Shown here in pieces: positions 46,101-53,640 of a DNA stretch of 64,000 bases (positions are counted from its first letter, which is position 1; the number at the start of each line of letters is the position of its first letter). Under the pieces are notes generated by a model. It saw only the letters and a program-made list of their open reading frames with translations, was not told where the DNA came from and ran no database searches. Position numbers and translations under genes: made by a program. The stretch is from Larimichthys crocea (Eukaryota; Chordata; Actinopteri; Sciaenidae): contig NW_020852647.1 of the NCBI RefSeq assembly GCF_000972845.2, positions 271,006 to 335,005 of the forward strand, read 5' to 3'.

Positions 46101-49100
46101 TCTGACCCGGGTCATTCTGCTGAGTCGACAGTCAGCTCGGATTCCTCATAGAGCCTCTGAGGTCCGTCCAGCAGGACTTCACCCCGAGGCTGCTGGGTCG
46201 CACTGAGCGTGCTCCTCAGCATCATTACTTTAATTGGTAGATCTGTGACCAGGCAGTGGCGTCCGTTCAGCGGGGCCTGAAACCTGATGTGATCTAGTTT
46301 GGTCTGGTCCGGTCTGAGGTGGGTGAGTCCTCCTTGAACAGTAAAGTTATCAAAGTGTCGAGGAACAAGAAATAGGACTAAATCTTTCCCATGATCCTTT
46401 TCACTGCATCTGAGCCTCCTTGAATGCATCACGGCGATTCACACCTGCTGCACGGACAGCTGGGAAAATGCCGTGTGATGTCACGCAGACGAGCTCTGAT
46501 TGATTTAAAACTGGGGTGGGCGGGGCCTGCAGTAGTGGGAGGGGCCTGTAGCAGTGGGCCACGGGTGTTCAGGGACAGTTGGGTCATTCAGGCGTCCTCG
46601 GGTGATCTGGACTCACAGATGTCATGACGCCTTCATCCCACTGTCGTGATTGATTGTTCCATTTCTGTGTGACCTCGCCGCAGGAGCTCGGCCAATCAAA
46701 CAAACCTGTGGCCAGTGACAGCAAGGGCAGCATGCTGAACCTGAACAGGTTCTCTGACCGTCAACAGGAAGCTCACCTGAGGTCAGTCGCATCTGCTCAC
46801 TACTTCACCCGCTCACTACTTCACCCGCTCACTACTTCACCTGCTCACCACGTTTTTCAATTCAGTTTTTTGTAACATGTTTTTAATATGGTTGTAATTT
46901 ATTTCTAATGTTTCTAATGTGTTTACAATGTCTTTGTAACCGTTTTTTACATGTTTCTAATGTGTTTTAAATGTTTCTAATGTGTTTTTACATGTTTCAA
47001 ATCATTTTAACATGTTTGTAATATGTTTTAACATGTTTCTAATGCATTTTAACATGTTTGTAGTGTGTTTTAACACGTTTCTAATGTGTTTTTTTTTTTT
47101 ACATTTTTCAAATGTGTTTTAACTAGGGCTGTCAATCGATTAAAAAAAAAAAACTAATTAATCGCAAAAATTTCTGTAATTAATCACGATTAATCTATCA
47201 ATAAATGTATCAATAAATTAAATGCATTTTTATGAGATTGAAGCTTATAATGAATATTAATTTATGTAAAATGATCAAATTAATGTAGAATAAACACAGA
47301 GAAAGTATATTTAAATTCATTCATTTTATTGGCTTAAGGTGCACATATGCACAGTGCAAACAGAAAAAAGCCAGAATGAGGAAATATACTGAGGAGTGCC
47401 ACACTCCTGTAGTGTAGACTGGGTGTTTTGCTTTGAGGTGATATGTTAAAGTCGTGTTACTTCTGTGGAATTTAAATTCGGCTTTGCAAACTGTGCAAAT
47501 TGCCTTTTTTCTGTCCAACGAGCTGTCGGGCAACTTTTTAAAATGAAATGTTCCCCCTAAAAGTTATCCATCTTTCCGCCATAGACTCTCCTTTAGTTAG
47601 GATAGATCATAGACATATATACATAGACTCTCCTTTAGTTAGGATAGATCATAGACATATATACATAGACGCCGCACTGAGCACGTTGGTCCGTTGCTGC
47701 AATACGTTACCGCGTCTGCCATATTGGATGTGGCAGATTTGCCCGTAAACTAATACAAGCAGGGCCGGTTTTAGCTATGGGCAATGTGGGCGACCGCCCA
47801 GGGCGCAGTCTCCATGAGGGCTTTAAGTTAATGCCTCTTATACACCCATTCACACACACACTAATATATCTGGGAAACAAAGCTCTACTTTGCCACATCC
47901 AAAATGGCGGCCGCCACCGGAAGTAAACAAAACCGCGTTAATTGCATTAATTTTTTTTAGCGCGTTAATTCTTTAAAATTAATCGACAAAATTAACGCGT
48001 TAATTTTGACAGCACTAGTTTTAACATGTTTGTAATATTTTTTTTACATGTTTTTAACATGTTTCTAATGTTTTTAACATGTTTTTAACATGTTTCTAGT
48101 GTGTTTTAACATGTTTGTAATATTTTTTTAACATGTTTTTAACATGTTTCTATTGTTTTTAACATGTTTTAAACATGTTTCTAGTGTGTTTTAACATGTT
48201 TGTAATATGTTTTTAACATGTTTTTTAACATGCTTCTAATGTGTTTTAACATGTTTGTAATATGTTTTTGACATGTTTTTTAACATGCTTCTAATGTGTT
48301 TTAACATGTTTGTAATATGTTTTTAACATGTTTTTAACATGTTTCTAATGTGTTTTAACATGTCTGTAATATGTTTTTAACATGTTTTTTAACATGTTTC
48401 TAATGTGTTTTAACATGTTTGTAATATGTTTTAAACATGCTTCTAATGTGTTTTAACATGTTTGTAATACGTTTTTAACATGTTTCTAATGTGTTTTAAA
48501 CATGTTTCTAATGTGTTTTAACATGTCTGTAATATGTTTTTAACATGTTTTTTAACATGTTTCTAATGTGTTTTAACATGTTTGTAATATGTTTTAAACA
48601 TGTTTCTAGTGTGTTTTAACATGTTTCTAATGTGTTTTTAACATGTTTCCATTGTCTTTCTAACGTGTTCCTGATGTGTTTTTAACATGTCCATGGTATG
48701 TCGTCACCACTCTGACCTCACTGAATCTCCTGTTTTGACTCACGGCCACACAAAATGTCAGCCGGCATTCAGTCATGAAGAAAATCTGCGGTGGTATGAT
48801 ACATGCATGTCAGTCACCTTGAAACATGGAAACACCAGGGGACTTTTACACCAGCACCATTCCACTGCAGCATTAATGGGAGGTGTAGGATAAGCCTTGA
48901 TGGCGGGCCCGCCATCATGACCACCTCTCAGTGACAGATGTTCTAATAAAGCTGTGGAGGCAGACAGGTGGGGTAAAAACAAGTCACACCCTGAACTACG
49001 GCAGGTCATGTCACCATGATGTCACTGTGATGTCACTCTGCAACGCCTCAGATGCTGGTTGTTGCCTCTATTTGTCTGTTTTATTTTGGTGTTAATAGGG

Positions 49101-52100
49101 GTGTATTAAGCAGACTTCCTGTTATTAATATAAAGGGTCCCTTCTTTCCTGAGTGGGCTCCGACTCCACTCCTCCTCCTCCTCCTCCACTCTTCCAGAGG
49201 TGAAGTAAATCTGTCTAAATCCTGGAGGGTGTGGTGATGGGGGTGAGGACGGGTGTGGGGCGGTGGTGAATAAAGATAATCAGCTTTCCTTCACAATAAA
49301 TGCGATGTGAGCTGGAGGAACATTAAGATTCATCACATGGTTAACTTTAAACAGACTTCTGACCTCAGAGCCACCATGACCCCCTACAGGCCGGACACGG
49401 AACAACACCAAGGGCTCGACAGGTTTCACGTCTGCACTGTGAGGACCTGTTGGATTACGAGGACAAAGAGTGACTTTCTAATCATTAACACACTGCACTC
49501 ATCAGCTCAGAGCACACTAAAGGAAGATGAAGAGTTTCTGATGATGATGATGATGATGAAAATGGACTCAAATAAAAGTTAATTTATTTAAAATAAAATT
49601 ATGAGGAAGGAGCTGAAGGAAACTGAAGTGTATTCATCTAATGTTTCTGAAACAAAGCCTGGATCAACTGAAGGAAACTGAAGTGTTGTTGAGGACAGAC
49701 AACTGAAGGTTTCTATTTTATAAAAAACATTTTTTAAGGTAAAACTGTTGGATTTTATTCAAGTTCAGACGGAACGAACATGAAGTGTGTTTGTTATGTT
49801 TGTTTCATTGAAACTGAATGAAGTGGAAGTGTTTTTGTTGCTGAGGAAAGAAACATTACTTTTATCTTTTAATGCCTTAAAATTAACTGAAGGATTTTTT
49901 TTACAGATTTTTTACACTAAAGTCCAGACTGAAGGAAGTTAAAGTGTCTTTCTTCTATTTGTTTCATTGAAACTGAGGAAAGTGGAAGTGCAACATAAAA
50001 CTGTCACACCTTAAAATAAAACTTGATTTCTAAAGACATTGAAAGGACAGAAAATATTTTATTAAGACGTTTCGTTTCTCAAATCCAAACTGAAGGAAAC
50101 TGAAGTGTTTCTGTCAGAGAAGAAAATCACAAATTCAAAACTTCATTACTAGTTTATATATTATAAAGCATGTTAAAATAAAGATGCTTTCAGCTCAAAC
50201 TGAAGGAAGTTGAAGTGTTTTTGAAGAAATTTAAGGAGTCTGTTAAAGCCTCAAAATGAACTGAAGGATTTTGAGTTTGTAAGGCTGAAAACGATTTTTG
50301 TTTTAACTAAAGTCCAGATTGAAGGAAGTCGAAGTGTTTCTGACGTGAGAACTTTTGCAAAACTTCAAAGCACCTGTACAGCTTTATTTTATTACTACTT
50401 TATATATTATAATACTGAATATTGAAATAAAGTTGTTTTTAACTGAAACTTCTTGAAAACATGTTTTAAACATGGAGAACCTTTCTAATTTATGAAAGTA
50501 ATTTTAAAGAATCAGTTAAAATATTTATATATTTAGTTTAATAAAACGTCAAGTTTTCGTTCATAATTTTAATGATTTCTTTTTACTTTGTGCAGCTCTC
50601 TCTCTCCCTCTCTGAGTCTTTCTTCATGTCTCTTGCCCTTCATCTGTCTTAACCCTATCTGTCCTTCACTGGGGGGGTCTACATAGAGCACAAACACCTT
50701 CACTCCACCTTCCTTACATCCTCCTTCCTTACACCCTCCTTTCTTTTCTTTCCACTTCACCGCCTTCTTTTTTCTCTCCTCCATCTTTTTTGCTTGAGCT
50801 CTTTTCATCGGACAGTGGCGAGCCGAGCGGCCGGCGGCGCTCAGTGGTCTGAATGGTGATTAAGAACGAGGAGAGGATCTACTTTTCTTTGTTCAGCCCT
50901 TGGGGAGGTGTTTACTGGGGGGGGGGCAGATATGAAAGACTTTGAGGTCAGCGCCAGACTCACGATTATATCAGAAGACTTCGTGTTTGTGGTTATGGGA
51001 CGACTCGATGAACAGGCCGAGGCGACACATAAAAACTTGTTGGTGTCACTTACGGGGACAACCCCCCCAATCAGAGAACGTTAGTGACATCACAGCGCCC
51101 ATGCTTTATTAATATTATTTTACATGTTATTAATTTAATAAAATGTAGTTTTTATATCAAAAATCAAACAAAAGAAAACGTGTTTGTCTGATGAAATAAT
51201 TAAAATAATTAATAAATTAACATTCTGATGAAATAAACGATGAACCAGAATCAGAACCAGAACTAGAACTTCACAGCCTCATTTATCTCTGCAATCCCTG
51301 AAAGGCAGCTCAGTGTGGGGGCCCTGTTGCTTTGAAAACACCTGGTTCTGAAGGTTCTGGATCTGGACAGAGAGGTCCAAATGTCCGTGGTGAGAGTCAG
51401 CGTTTCTTTATGATGTCACATAAAAACAGAATCCTGATTAAAAAAAGTTTAAGAACTGGGCCGTGTGGTCCAGCAGACCTTCAGGTCCTGTCGGTCTCAA
51501 AACATTTTAATTTAAACATCATTAAATCTGATCTGATGGTTCTGGTTCTGATCCTGGATCAGTCTGTCCTCAAGCTGTCGGAGGTCTGAAATGTGGCGTC
51601 AGTGTGCGAGCATGTTGTAAACATGGAGACCGAAAACACAGGACTGGATGCTGACACGGCTGTGAGACATGTGGCACGCCGCCGTCGCCTGAACTGGACC
51701 GGACCCTGACACTCATCCAGCACCGGCAGCTCCAGACTTGCAGGTCCTGGTTCTGTTCTGAAGGAGGTTCTGGATCACACAAACAGTTTTTTAAATGTTG
51801 AAAAAAAAATTTTTAAATGTCACAAAAATGTAATTTTATTTAGAAACTTAAAGAACGGAAGACCTCGTCAGAGAAACGTCGTTTCAGAAGCTGAAATATT
51901 TCAGACTTGAATTGTTTTAATAAACTGAAGTTGAACACGGTGTCAGCCCGTCGGCCGGCAGCACTCAGATCAGTTAACGGTGAATTAAAGCAGAAACAGC
52001 TGCAGACTCACAGCTGGATGTGACGGACGGACACCCGGCGATGGAGGAGGCTCTTCAGCCGACACAGATCCGGTTACCCCGGCCTTAATCTGCCCCCACA

Positions 52101-52934
52101 CCCTCATCAACACCCCCCCCCCCGAGACCCCCGAGAGGAGGAGGCCGAGCCGGAGAAGAAAAACCACGGAGACCACGGGAGGAGACGCCGTCAGAAAAAC
52201 TTACCACGGAGGAATTTAACGTTTCAATCAGAGATGATTAAATTAAAATCTTTATTTAATTTAATGTTTTTAAAATTAGTTCAGTTTGATTTACCTGAGA
52301 AATTGTTTTAATGATAAACGAGACAAAAACACAAAAATATGAAAACATAAAAACACAAAAACTGTTTTTTCTGAACGAGTTTAAATTCAAATTAAATTGT
52401 GAATTCAAAGAAAATCGTTTTTAGTTTTTGAGTCGACAGAAAAAATAGGATGTTGGTTTAACTTCCTTCAACAAACAAAAACAAATTAAATTAAATGTAT
52501 TAATGAATTTATTTTATTTTGTACATTTGTTAAAGAATCTGTCTTTTTGTTGCAGTTTTTGTTTTCAGAATAAAAGTTGGCGCACCGAGCGGCGGGGATC
52601 CACAGGTCCTCACGCCGAGCTGTAGCTCCGAATAACGGTTTCTCTTGACTCAGCTCAGACCCGCACCCGGCGGGGTCCCAGCTCCGCTCCATCATCACAC
52701 GTGGACCTCCAAACACTCAGCCCCGGTAAAACCTCCGTAAAGTCCCGTTAAAAACTTTTCCGAGTCTGTCTGTCGCGGCCCCAGCAGCGGGCGGGCGGGT
52801 AGCTCCCAGCCCGGGCCGCCGGCTGGCCGGGCGGGTACAGTGTGGTGTGTGGTGCTCTTACCGTTCTTCCGCCGGGGGTTGGCCTGTTTTCGCCTCTTGC
52901 AGCGGGGTCCCTCCGCCATCATCTCCTGCTTCAT
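18986..52934 (-). CDS. zeb2: zeb2, zinc finger E-box-binding homeobox 2 (complete coding sequence, 9 exons)
   Basis: ZEB2 is a nuclear transcription factor that binds paired CACCT/CACCTG sites, represses E-cadherin and other epithelial genes, interacts with Smads, CtBP and NuRD, and is needed in neural crest. The joined exons (52934-52862, 27370-27113, 25695-25627, 25217-25023, 24935-24721, 24322-24214, 23753-21874, 21235-21058, 19545-18986) give 1178 residues. Seen in order: NuRD-type start [16 protein letters not shown]; fingers 1-4 (Cys214 to about 335); SUMO-type IKAE at 391-394; Smad-binding region about 482-537 with [13 protein letters not shown]; central finger Cys574-Cys595; homeodomain-like 628-679; CtBP motifs PLNLSS (757) and PLDLSLP (788); SUMO-type IKKE about 830; fingers 5-7 (971-1043); acidic tail. 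It resembles ZEB2, not ZEB1, along its length. Which teleost paralogue (zeb2a or zeb2b) was not decided. Confidence 0.96.
20256..20497. mobile_element. Tc1-like non-autonomous element
   Basis: Terminal inverted repeats of about 28 bp (CACACATGGACAAAATTGTT at the left, complement of GGTACCAACGATTTTATCCT at the right) flanked by TA (20254-20255 and 20498-20499). A short internal relic [13 protein letters not shown] resembles Tc1 transposase N-termini. 242 bp, in the zeb2 intron between exons 9 and 8. Confidence 0.88.
20510..20720. repeat. TATACA/TACATA AT-rich microsatellite
   Basis: Runs of CATATACA and CATACATA with a TATATATA core, directly beside the Tc1-like element. Confidence 0.9.
21058..21235 (-). 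CDS. zeb2: zeb2 coding exon 8
   Basis: 178 bp, acceptor GTCTCAG, donor CACAG|GTAGAT. It encodes [20 protein letters not shown], the basic KKIKKTESG linker and finger 5 ([21 protein letters not shown]). Confidence 0.95.
21740..21850. repeat. CATGGACATGATGGACAC tandem repeat
   Basis: Degenerate 9-bp units (ATGGACATG/ATGGACACC) starting some 25 bp into the intron after exon 7. The frame from exon 7 stays open through it, giving a Met/Ser-rich run that is not coding. Confidence 0.9.
21874..23753 (-). CDS. zeb2: zeb2 coding exon 7 (large central exon)
   Basis: 1880 bp, acceptor TTTGCAG, donor TTCCAG|GTGAGA. It codes for residues 307-933: finger 4 ([19 protein letters not shown]), the IKAE SUMO site, Smad-binding region, central finger FSCQYC...HERYLC, the homeodomain-like FVKEWF segment, both CtBP motifs and the conserved [11 protein letters not shown] block. 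A third motif that is PLNLT-like in human reads PMDLV here. Confidence 0.96.
23935..24000. repeat. AT-rich ATATATCT tract
   Basis: Short run of TATATA/TATCTA in the intron between exons 7 and 6. Confidence 0.8.
24214..24322 (-). CDS. zeb2: zeb2 coding exon 6
   Basis: 109 bp, acceptor TCTTCAG, donor CAGCG|GTGAGT. It encodes [20 protein letters not shown] and HLRIHSG, finger 3. Confidence 0.95.
24415..24620. repeat. CTGAGGAGGA tandem repeat
   Basis: Units of GGACTGAGGA/GGACTGAGGT with a longer duplicated block containing GTGTGATGAGAAATGAGG. Lies in the 398-bp intron between exons 6 and 5 and makes up about half of it. Confidence 0.92.
24721..24935 (-). CDS. zeb2: zeb2 coding exon 5
   Basis: 215 bp, acceptor TGTCCAG, donor AACAG|GTAACA. 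It encodes [20 protein letters not shown], finger 1 (Cys214/Cys217/His230/His235) and finger 2 (Cys244/Cys247/His260/His264). Confidence 0.95.
25023..25217 (-). CDS. zeb2: zeb2 coding exon 4
   Basis: 195 bp, acceptor GTCTCAG, donor CACG|GTGAGG. It encodes [16 protein letters not shown] and [18 protein letters not shown], strongly conserved in ZEB2. Confidence 0.94.
25300..25382. repeat. CGTTCAGTAAA tandem repeat
   Basis: About seven units of ACGTTCAGTATA/ACGTTTAGTAAA. Confidence 0.85.
25485..25620. repeat. (GACT)n (GATT)n (GGTT)n tetranucleotide tract
   Basis: A compound tetranucleotide repeat starting five bases past the splice donor of zeb2 exon 3 on the minus strand, so length changes would act directly beside the 5' splice site. 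Confidence 0.95.
25627..25695 (-). CDS. zeb2: zeb2 coding exon 3
   Basis: 69 bp, acceptor ATTTCAG, donor ACAG|GTGAGA, phase 1 at both ends. It encodes an acidic stretch with [18 protein letters not shown]. The corresponding part of human ZEB2 is poorly conserved and longer, so this exon rests on phase, splice sites and acidity. Confidence 0.78.
25995..26885. mobile_element. DNA transposon remnant with AATAGTCAAA-type inverted ends
   Basis: Left end GGTCTAATAGTCAAATTTGC followed by CTTAGGAA and TTCCTAA; right end, complemented, GGTTGAATAGTCAAA followed by TTAGCTCCTAAG and TTTCCTAA. These are imperfect terminal inverted repeats. The interior has CTCCTTTACGAAAGGA-type blocks that I recognise as a repeated fish element but cannot name. 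No transposase frame remains. It sits in the zeb2 intron between exons 3 and 2. Confidence 0.5.
27113..27370 (-). CDS. zeb2: zeb2 coding exon 2
   Basis: 258 bp, acceptor TCTTTCAG, donor GGCG|GTAAGT. It encodes [18 protein letters not shown], matching human VVNYDNVVDTGSETDEED, then an acidic, Ser-rich region ending GHLNGG. Confidence 0.95.
27760..27880. repeat. About 37-bp tandem repeat, four copies
   Basis: Unit begins CACGTTAAACTGAGCGCT and continues with TGCCCCCTTCAGGGA. Confidence 0.92.
27881..28380. other. Possible conserved non-coding blocks with GT tract
   Basis: Non-repetitive sequence (27890-28130 and 28255-28380) with CNE-like texture around a (GT)n at 28215-28252. AGGTCACATGACC is present near 28305, the same half-site pair as the array at 63.7-64 kb. 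Function is not established. Confidence 0.3.
28390..28432. repeat. (CA)n microsatellite
   Basis: About 20 CA dinucleotides. Confidence 0.95.
28747..29245. repeat. Minisatellite, about 39-42-bp unit (ACTACAAATATACGAAYGRC)
   Basis: About a dozen units of AAAACTACAAATATACGAA followed by (T/C)G(A/G)CAGCACCAACGTGAC, some with an extra AACC. Unit length is a multiple of three, so 120-140-codon frames stay open on both strands without being genes. Confidence 0.95.
29390..29660. other. Candidate conserved non-coding block
   Basis: Complex, non-repetitive intronic sequence with TTTAAATCATGTTATTCCTGTGAC and CGCTACAAGCTAATGAAACAGC. Reported on texture alone. Confidence 0.28.
29825..30195. repeat. AT-rich ACATATTA/ACATAATG repeat
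   Basis: Degenerate units of about 10 bp (AACATATTATA, AACACATAATG) across 370 bp. Confidence 0.85.
30359..30407. repeat. Perfect 20-bp inverted repeat with 9-nt loop
   Basis: AGAGATCAAACATTAATTAT at 30359-30378 is the exact complement of 30388-30407. The loop is 30379-30387. Confidence 0.9.
30530..30602. repeat. GAACCAGGACCA tandem repeat
   Basis: About twelve hexamer units ACCAGA/ACCAGG. Confidence 0.9.
30985..32015. repeat. Minisatellite, decamer AGGTGTCTGA
   Basis: About 100 units of a 10-bp repeat with variants AGGGGTCTGA, AGGTGCCTGA and AGGTGTAGAA arranged in higher-order groups. Confidence 0.96.
32160..32202. repeat. (CA)n microsatellite
   Basis: About 20 CA dinucleotides. Confidence 0.95.
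32760..33207 (-). mobile_element. hAT (Charlie-like) element with transposase C-terminal remnant
   Basis: CAGTGGTTCTTAACCT at the left and its complement at the right enclose 448 bp, with 8-bp target duplications CTCTAGAA at 32752-32759 and 33208-33215. On the minus strand about 33165-32944 encodes the hAT C-terminal dimerisation segment: [19 protein letters not shown], then [10 protein letters not shown] and [12 protein letters not shown]. The rest of the transposase is deleted. Confidence 0.93.
33238..33425. repeat. GGTTCCTCATGGTTCTTCAG minisatellite
   Basis: About twelve 15-bp units, GGTTCCTCATGGTTC with (T)TCAGG variants, directly beside the hAT element. Confidence 0.93.
33435..33785 (+). 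mobile_element. L2-like LINE 3' end fragment
   Basis: Ends in the typical fish L2 3' tail: GAAGTTTTTCTTCTCGTGG, a block resembling TAATATTCTAAAGAGTC, CTGCTCTGTGTCAGGAGACAA and a final AATAAAACTGAACTGAA. No coding part is present. Confidence 0.7.
33797..33835. repeat. (GT)n microsatellite
   Basis: About 19 GT dinucleotides immediately after the L2-like tail. Confidence 0.95.
34640..34910. repeat. CACCATAGCAAC tandem repeat
   Basis: Degenerate array of ACAACACCATAGCAACCA units with a longer duplicated block containing GTAACCATGCAGAAACC. Confidence 0.8.
35260..35312. repeat. ATAAATGTATACAT AT-rich repeat (left of LTR)
   Basis: Continues on the other side of the solo LTR at 35685-35830, showing that the LTR inserted into this tract. 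Confidence 0.85.
35313..35680 (+). mobile_element. Solo LTR of an LTR retrotransposon
   Basis: 368 bp beginning TGTGACGG and ending TCATGACA, flanked by ATAT on both sides (35309-35312 and 35681-35684; weak evidence because the site is AT-rich). Internal landmarks fit an LTR promoter and polyadenylation region: ATTGG (inverted CCAAT) at 35361, TATAAAG at 35396-35402 and AATAAA at 35604-35609. No internal genes, primer-binding site or second LTR are present. The superfamily is uncertain; gypsy-like is likely. Confidence 0.75.
35685..35830. repeat. ATAAATATACATGTATACAT AT-rich repeat (right of LTR)
   Basis: Same unit family as 35260-35312. Confidence 0.88.
36005..37120. repeat. Minisatellite, 12-bp unit ACCACCAACAGA
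   Basis: About 75 units of a dodecamer (ACCATCAACAGA, ACCACCAACAAA, ACATCAACAGA), interrupted by a small inverted-repeat element at 36065-36273. Long Val/Leu-rich minus frames (185-223 codons) are artefacts. Confidence 0.95.
36065..36273. mobile_element. Short inverted-repeat element (hAT-like MITE) within the minisatellite
   Basis: 209 bp from CAGCGCCGGTCCTGGCCACA to the inverted GACTGGCCCTG end, with internal GCGCCCTGGGCG and CGCCCTGGGCGGCCGCCC. It is flanked by ACCAACGG and ACCAACAG, an 8-bp duplication with one change, although the host repeat unit also contains ACCAACAG. A fragment of the same family (GGGCCGGTTTTAGCTATGGG) occurs at about 47760-47820. Confidence 0.75.
37143..39940 (+). 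mobile_element. Tx1-like (L1 clade) LINE ORF2 remnant, frameshifted
   Basis: About 2.8 kb of 5'-truncated, frameshifted ORF2. In order: endonuclease start GGDWNCTL near 37155; endonuclease end [27 protein letters not shown]; a linker; RT blocks [55 protein letters not shown]; the active-site region SADDISLL (usual F/Y replaced by S); and C-terminal FFWSGQHW. It ends in an A/T-rich tail (AATAAACTTTGTG then TTTA repeats). At least four frame changes or stops make it non-functional. Confidence 0.9.
40083..40181. repeat. (CA)n and (GT)n microsatellites
   Basis: CA run at 40083-40104 and GT run at 40142-40181. Confidence 0.95.
40788..41400 (+). mobile_element. L2-like LINE fragment (RT C-terminal part and 3' tail)
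   Basis: Broken plus frames encode [52 protein letters not shown] and [15 protein letters not shown], the conserved end of L2 reverse transcriptase. A deletion then leads to the 3' tail (GTTTTTCTTGCTCATGG, ATTATAAAGAGTATGG, AATAAAATTGAA). Confidence 0.9.
41585..41640. repeat. (GAA)n trinucleotide tract
   Basis: GAAGAAGAA run ending GCAGCAGTG. Confidence 0.9.
43430..43700. other. Candidate conserved non-coding element in zeb2 intron 1
   Basis: Complex, non-repetitive sequence including CAAATGAATCAATTACAGAG, TAATCCTGTTAGGGGGC and a GATA-containing CGATATCAAAGCC block. Dense homeobox-type (ATTA/TAAT) and GATA-like words in GC-balanced surroundings resemble developmental enhancers. No alignment was possible. 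Confidence 0.35.
44540..45000. other. Candidate conserved non-coding element with central G-rich tract
   Basis: Two complex blocks (44540-44700 and 44815-45000, the latter with AGGAGATAAATGGCTGCATG and TTTGACAGGCTGCACAAAGG) flank a purine-rich stretch (44700-44815) with long G runs that could form G-quadruplexes. Judged by texture only. Confidence 0.35.
46112..46429 (-). CDS. Hypothetical 105-residue open reading frame in zeb2 intron 1
   Basis: A minus-strand frame from ATG at 46427-46429 to TGA at 46112-46114. It begins [14 protein letters not shown] and contains [49 protein letters not shown] and ends [10 protein letters not shown]. The DNA is not repetitive and codon third positions in the second half look coding-like. 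A possible acceptor GCAGCAG|GTGTGAA lies just upstream. No signal peptide, membrane segment or known domain was seen and no family was recognised. It could be an old retrocopy, a lineage-specific gene or chance. Confidence 0.3.
   Translation of the reverse strand: MHSRRLRCSEKDHGKDLVLFLVPRHFDNFTVQGGLTHLRPDQTKLDHIRFQAPLNGRHCLVTDLPIKVMMLRSTLSATQQPRGEVLLDGPQRLYEESELTVDSAE
46865..48690. repeat. AT-rich minisatellite (TTTTAACATGTTTGTAATATG)
   Basis: Units of about 20 bp, TTTTAACATGTTTCTAATGTG and TTTTAACATGTTTGTAATATG, interrupted by the hAT-like element at 47124-48017. Confidence 0.93.
47124..48017 (-). mobile_element. hAT-like element, second copy, with nested fragments
   Basis: Ends TAGGGCTGTCAA and TTGACAGCACTA with perfect 8-bp target duplications GTTTTAAC (47116-47123 and 48018-48025). 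It is the same family as 8919-9534, in the opposite orientation. On the minus strand (about 47533-47425) it encodes [13 protein letters not shown] and the BED finger CTVC...HLKAKH. Internally it carries a 52-bp duplicated block (47581-47684), part of the ATAGACATAT element and a GGGCCGGTTTTAGCTATGGG fragment. Confidence 0.92.
49560..50470. repeat. Degenerate tandem repeat with CTGAAGGAAACTGAAGTGT core
   Basis: The core CTGAAGGAA(A/G)(C/T)TGAAGTGT recurs at about 49613, 49668, 49932, 50088, 50197 and 50318, with partial forms between, separated by AT-rich stretches containing CCTTAAAAT and AAAGTCCAGA. Spacing is irregular at roughly 50-150 bp, indicating an old tandem expansion. Confidence 0.65.
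50810..51075. other. Candidate conserved non-coding element near zeb2 exon 1
   Basis: GC-balanced, non-repetitive block with CTGAATGGTGATTAAGAACG, CTTTGTTCAGCCC and CGTGTTTGTGGTTATGGG, about 2 kb into intron 1. Texture resembles an enhancer; not testable here. Confidence 0.33.
52862..52934 (-). CDS. zeb2: zeb2 coding exon 1 (start codon)
   Basis: 73 bp from ATG to donor AACG|GTAAGAG. It encodes [16 protein letters not shown] and continues QANPRRKN, nearly identical to the human N-terminus that recruits NuRD. The frame runs upstream of the ATG without a stop, but no upstream in-frame ATG was found, so the conserved Met is the start. Confidence 0.96.
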
Positions 52935-53244
52935 TGAGGAGTCAGTACAGTCCGCATGGGGCTCCTCGATCCGGCTCCGCTCCGCTGCTCCTCTTGCTGC
53001 CTGACAACCAGCACACACACAGTAAATCCCAGAACCAGAACCAGAACCAGAGCCTGAGCCCGGACCCGCTTCACTGAGTACTTCACGGAACTTCAGGAAA
53101 AATTAAATTCCATTTAGAAAAAGTTTGTTTTTGTTTGTTTTGTTGGAGAGCGCGCACCGACACGCACCGCCCCGCGTCCCCGTCCGCCTGATCTGAGAGG
53201 AGAGGAGCGAGTGTGCGGGGCTGAGGGAGGAGGAGGAGGAGGAG

Positions 53245-53253
53245 GAGGAGGGC

Positions 53254-53288
<35 letters not shown>

Positions 53289-53640
53289 AACACACACACA
53301 CCAACACTAAAACACACACACACACACACACACAACACCAACACACTCACACACACACCAACACACACACACCAACACACACACACCAACACTAAAACAC
53401 ACACACACAACACCAACACACTCACACACACAACACCAACACACTCACACACACACACACAACACCAACACACTCACACACACAACACCAACACACTCAC
53501 ACACACACACACACAACACCCACACACCAACACTAAAACACACACACACACCAACACACACACTCACACCAATACACACACTCACACCAACACACACACA
53601 CCAACACTAAAACACACACTCACACCAACACACACAACAA
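53245..53640. repeat. CA-rich array (ACACACCAACAC units)
   Basis: Compound CA repeat with CCAACAC and CTAAAACAC interruptions. It would lie in the zeb2 5' UTR intron on the minus strand. Confidence 0.95.

Larger units (their letters stand above)
27371..52861 (-). other. zeb2: zeb2 intron 1 (about 25.5 kb)
   Basis: Bounded by donor AACG|GTAAGAG at 52861 and acceptor TTTCAG at 27371, joining in phase 1. It contains no exon of a recognised gene. Its main content is tandem repeats, hAT elements, a solo LTR, a Tx1-like LINE, L2 fragments and candidate regulatory blocks, listed separately. Stretches not listed held nothing I could identify. Confidence 0.9.

Noticed and set aside
52935..53018. N-terminal extension of Zeb2 upstream of the conserved Met
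   Set aside because: The frame is open but begins with GTG, not ATG, and would cross a likely splice acceptor at 53001.
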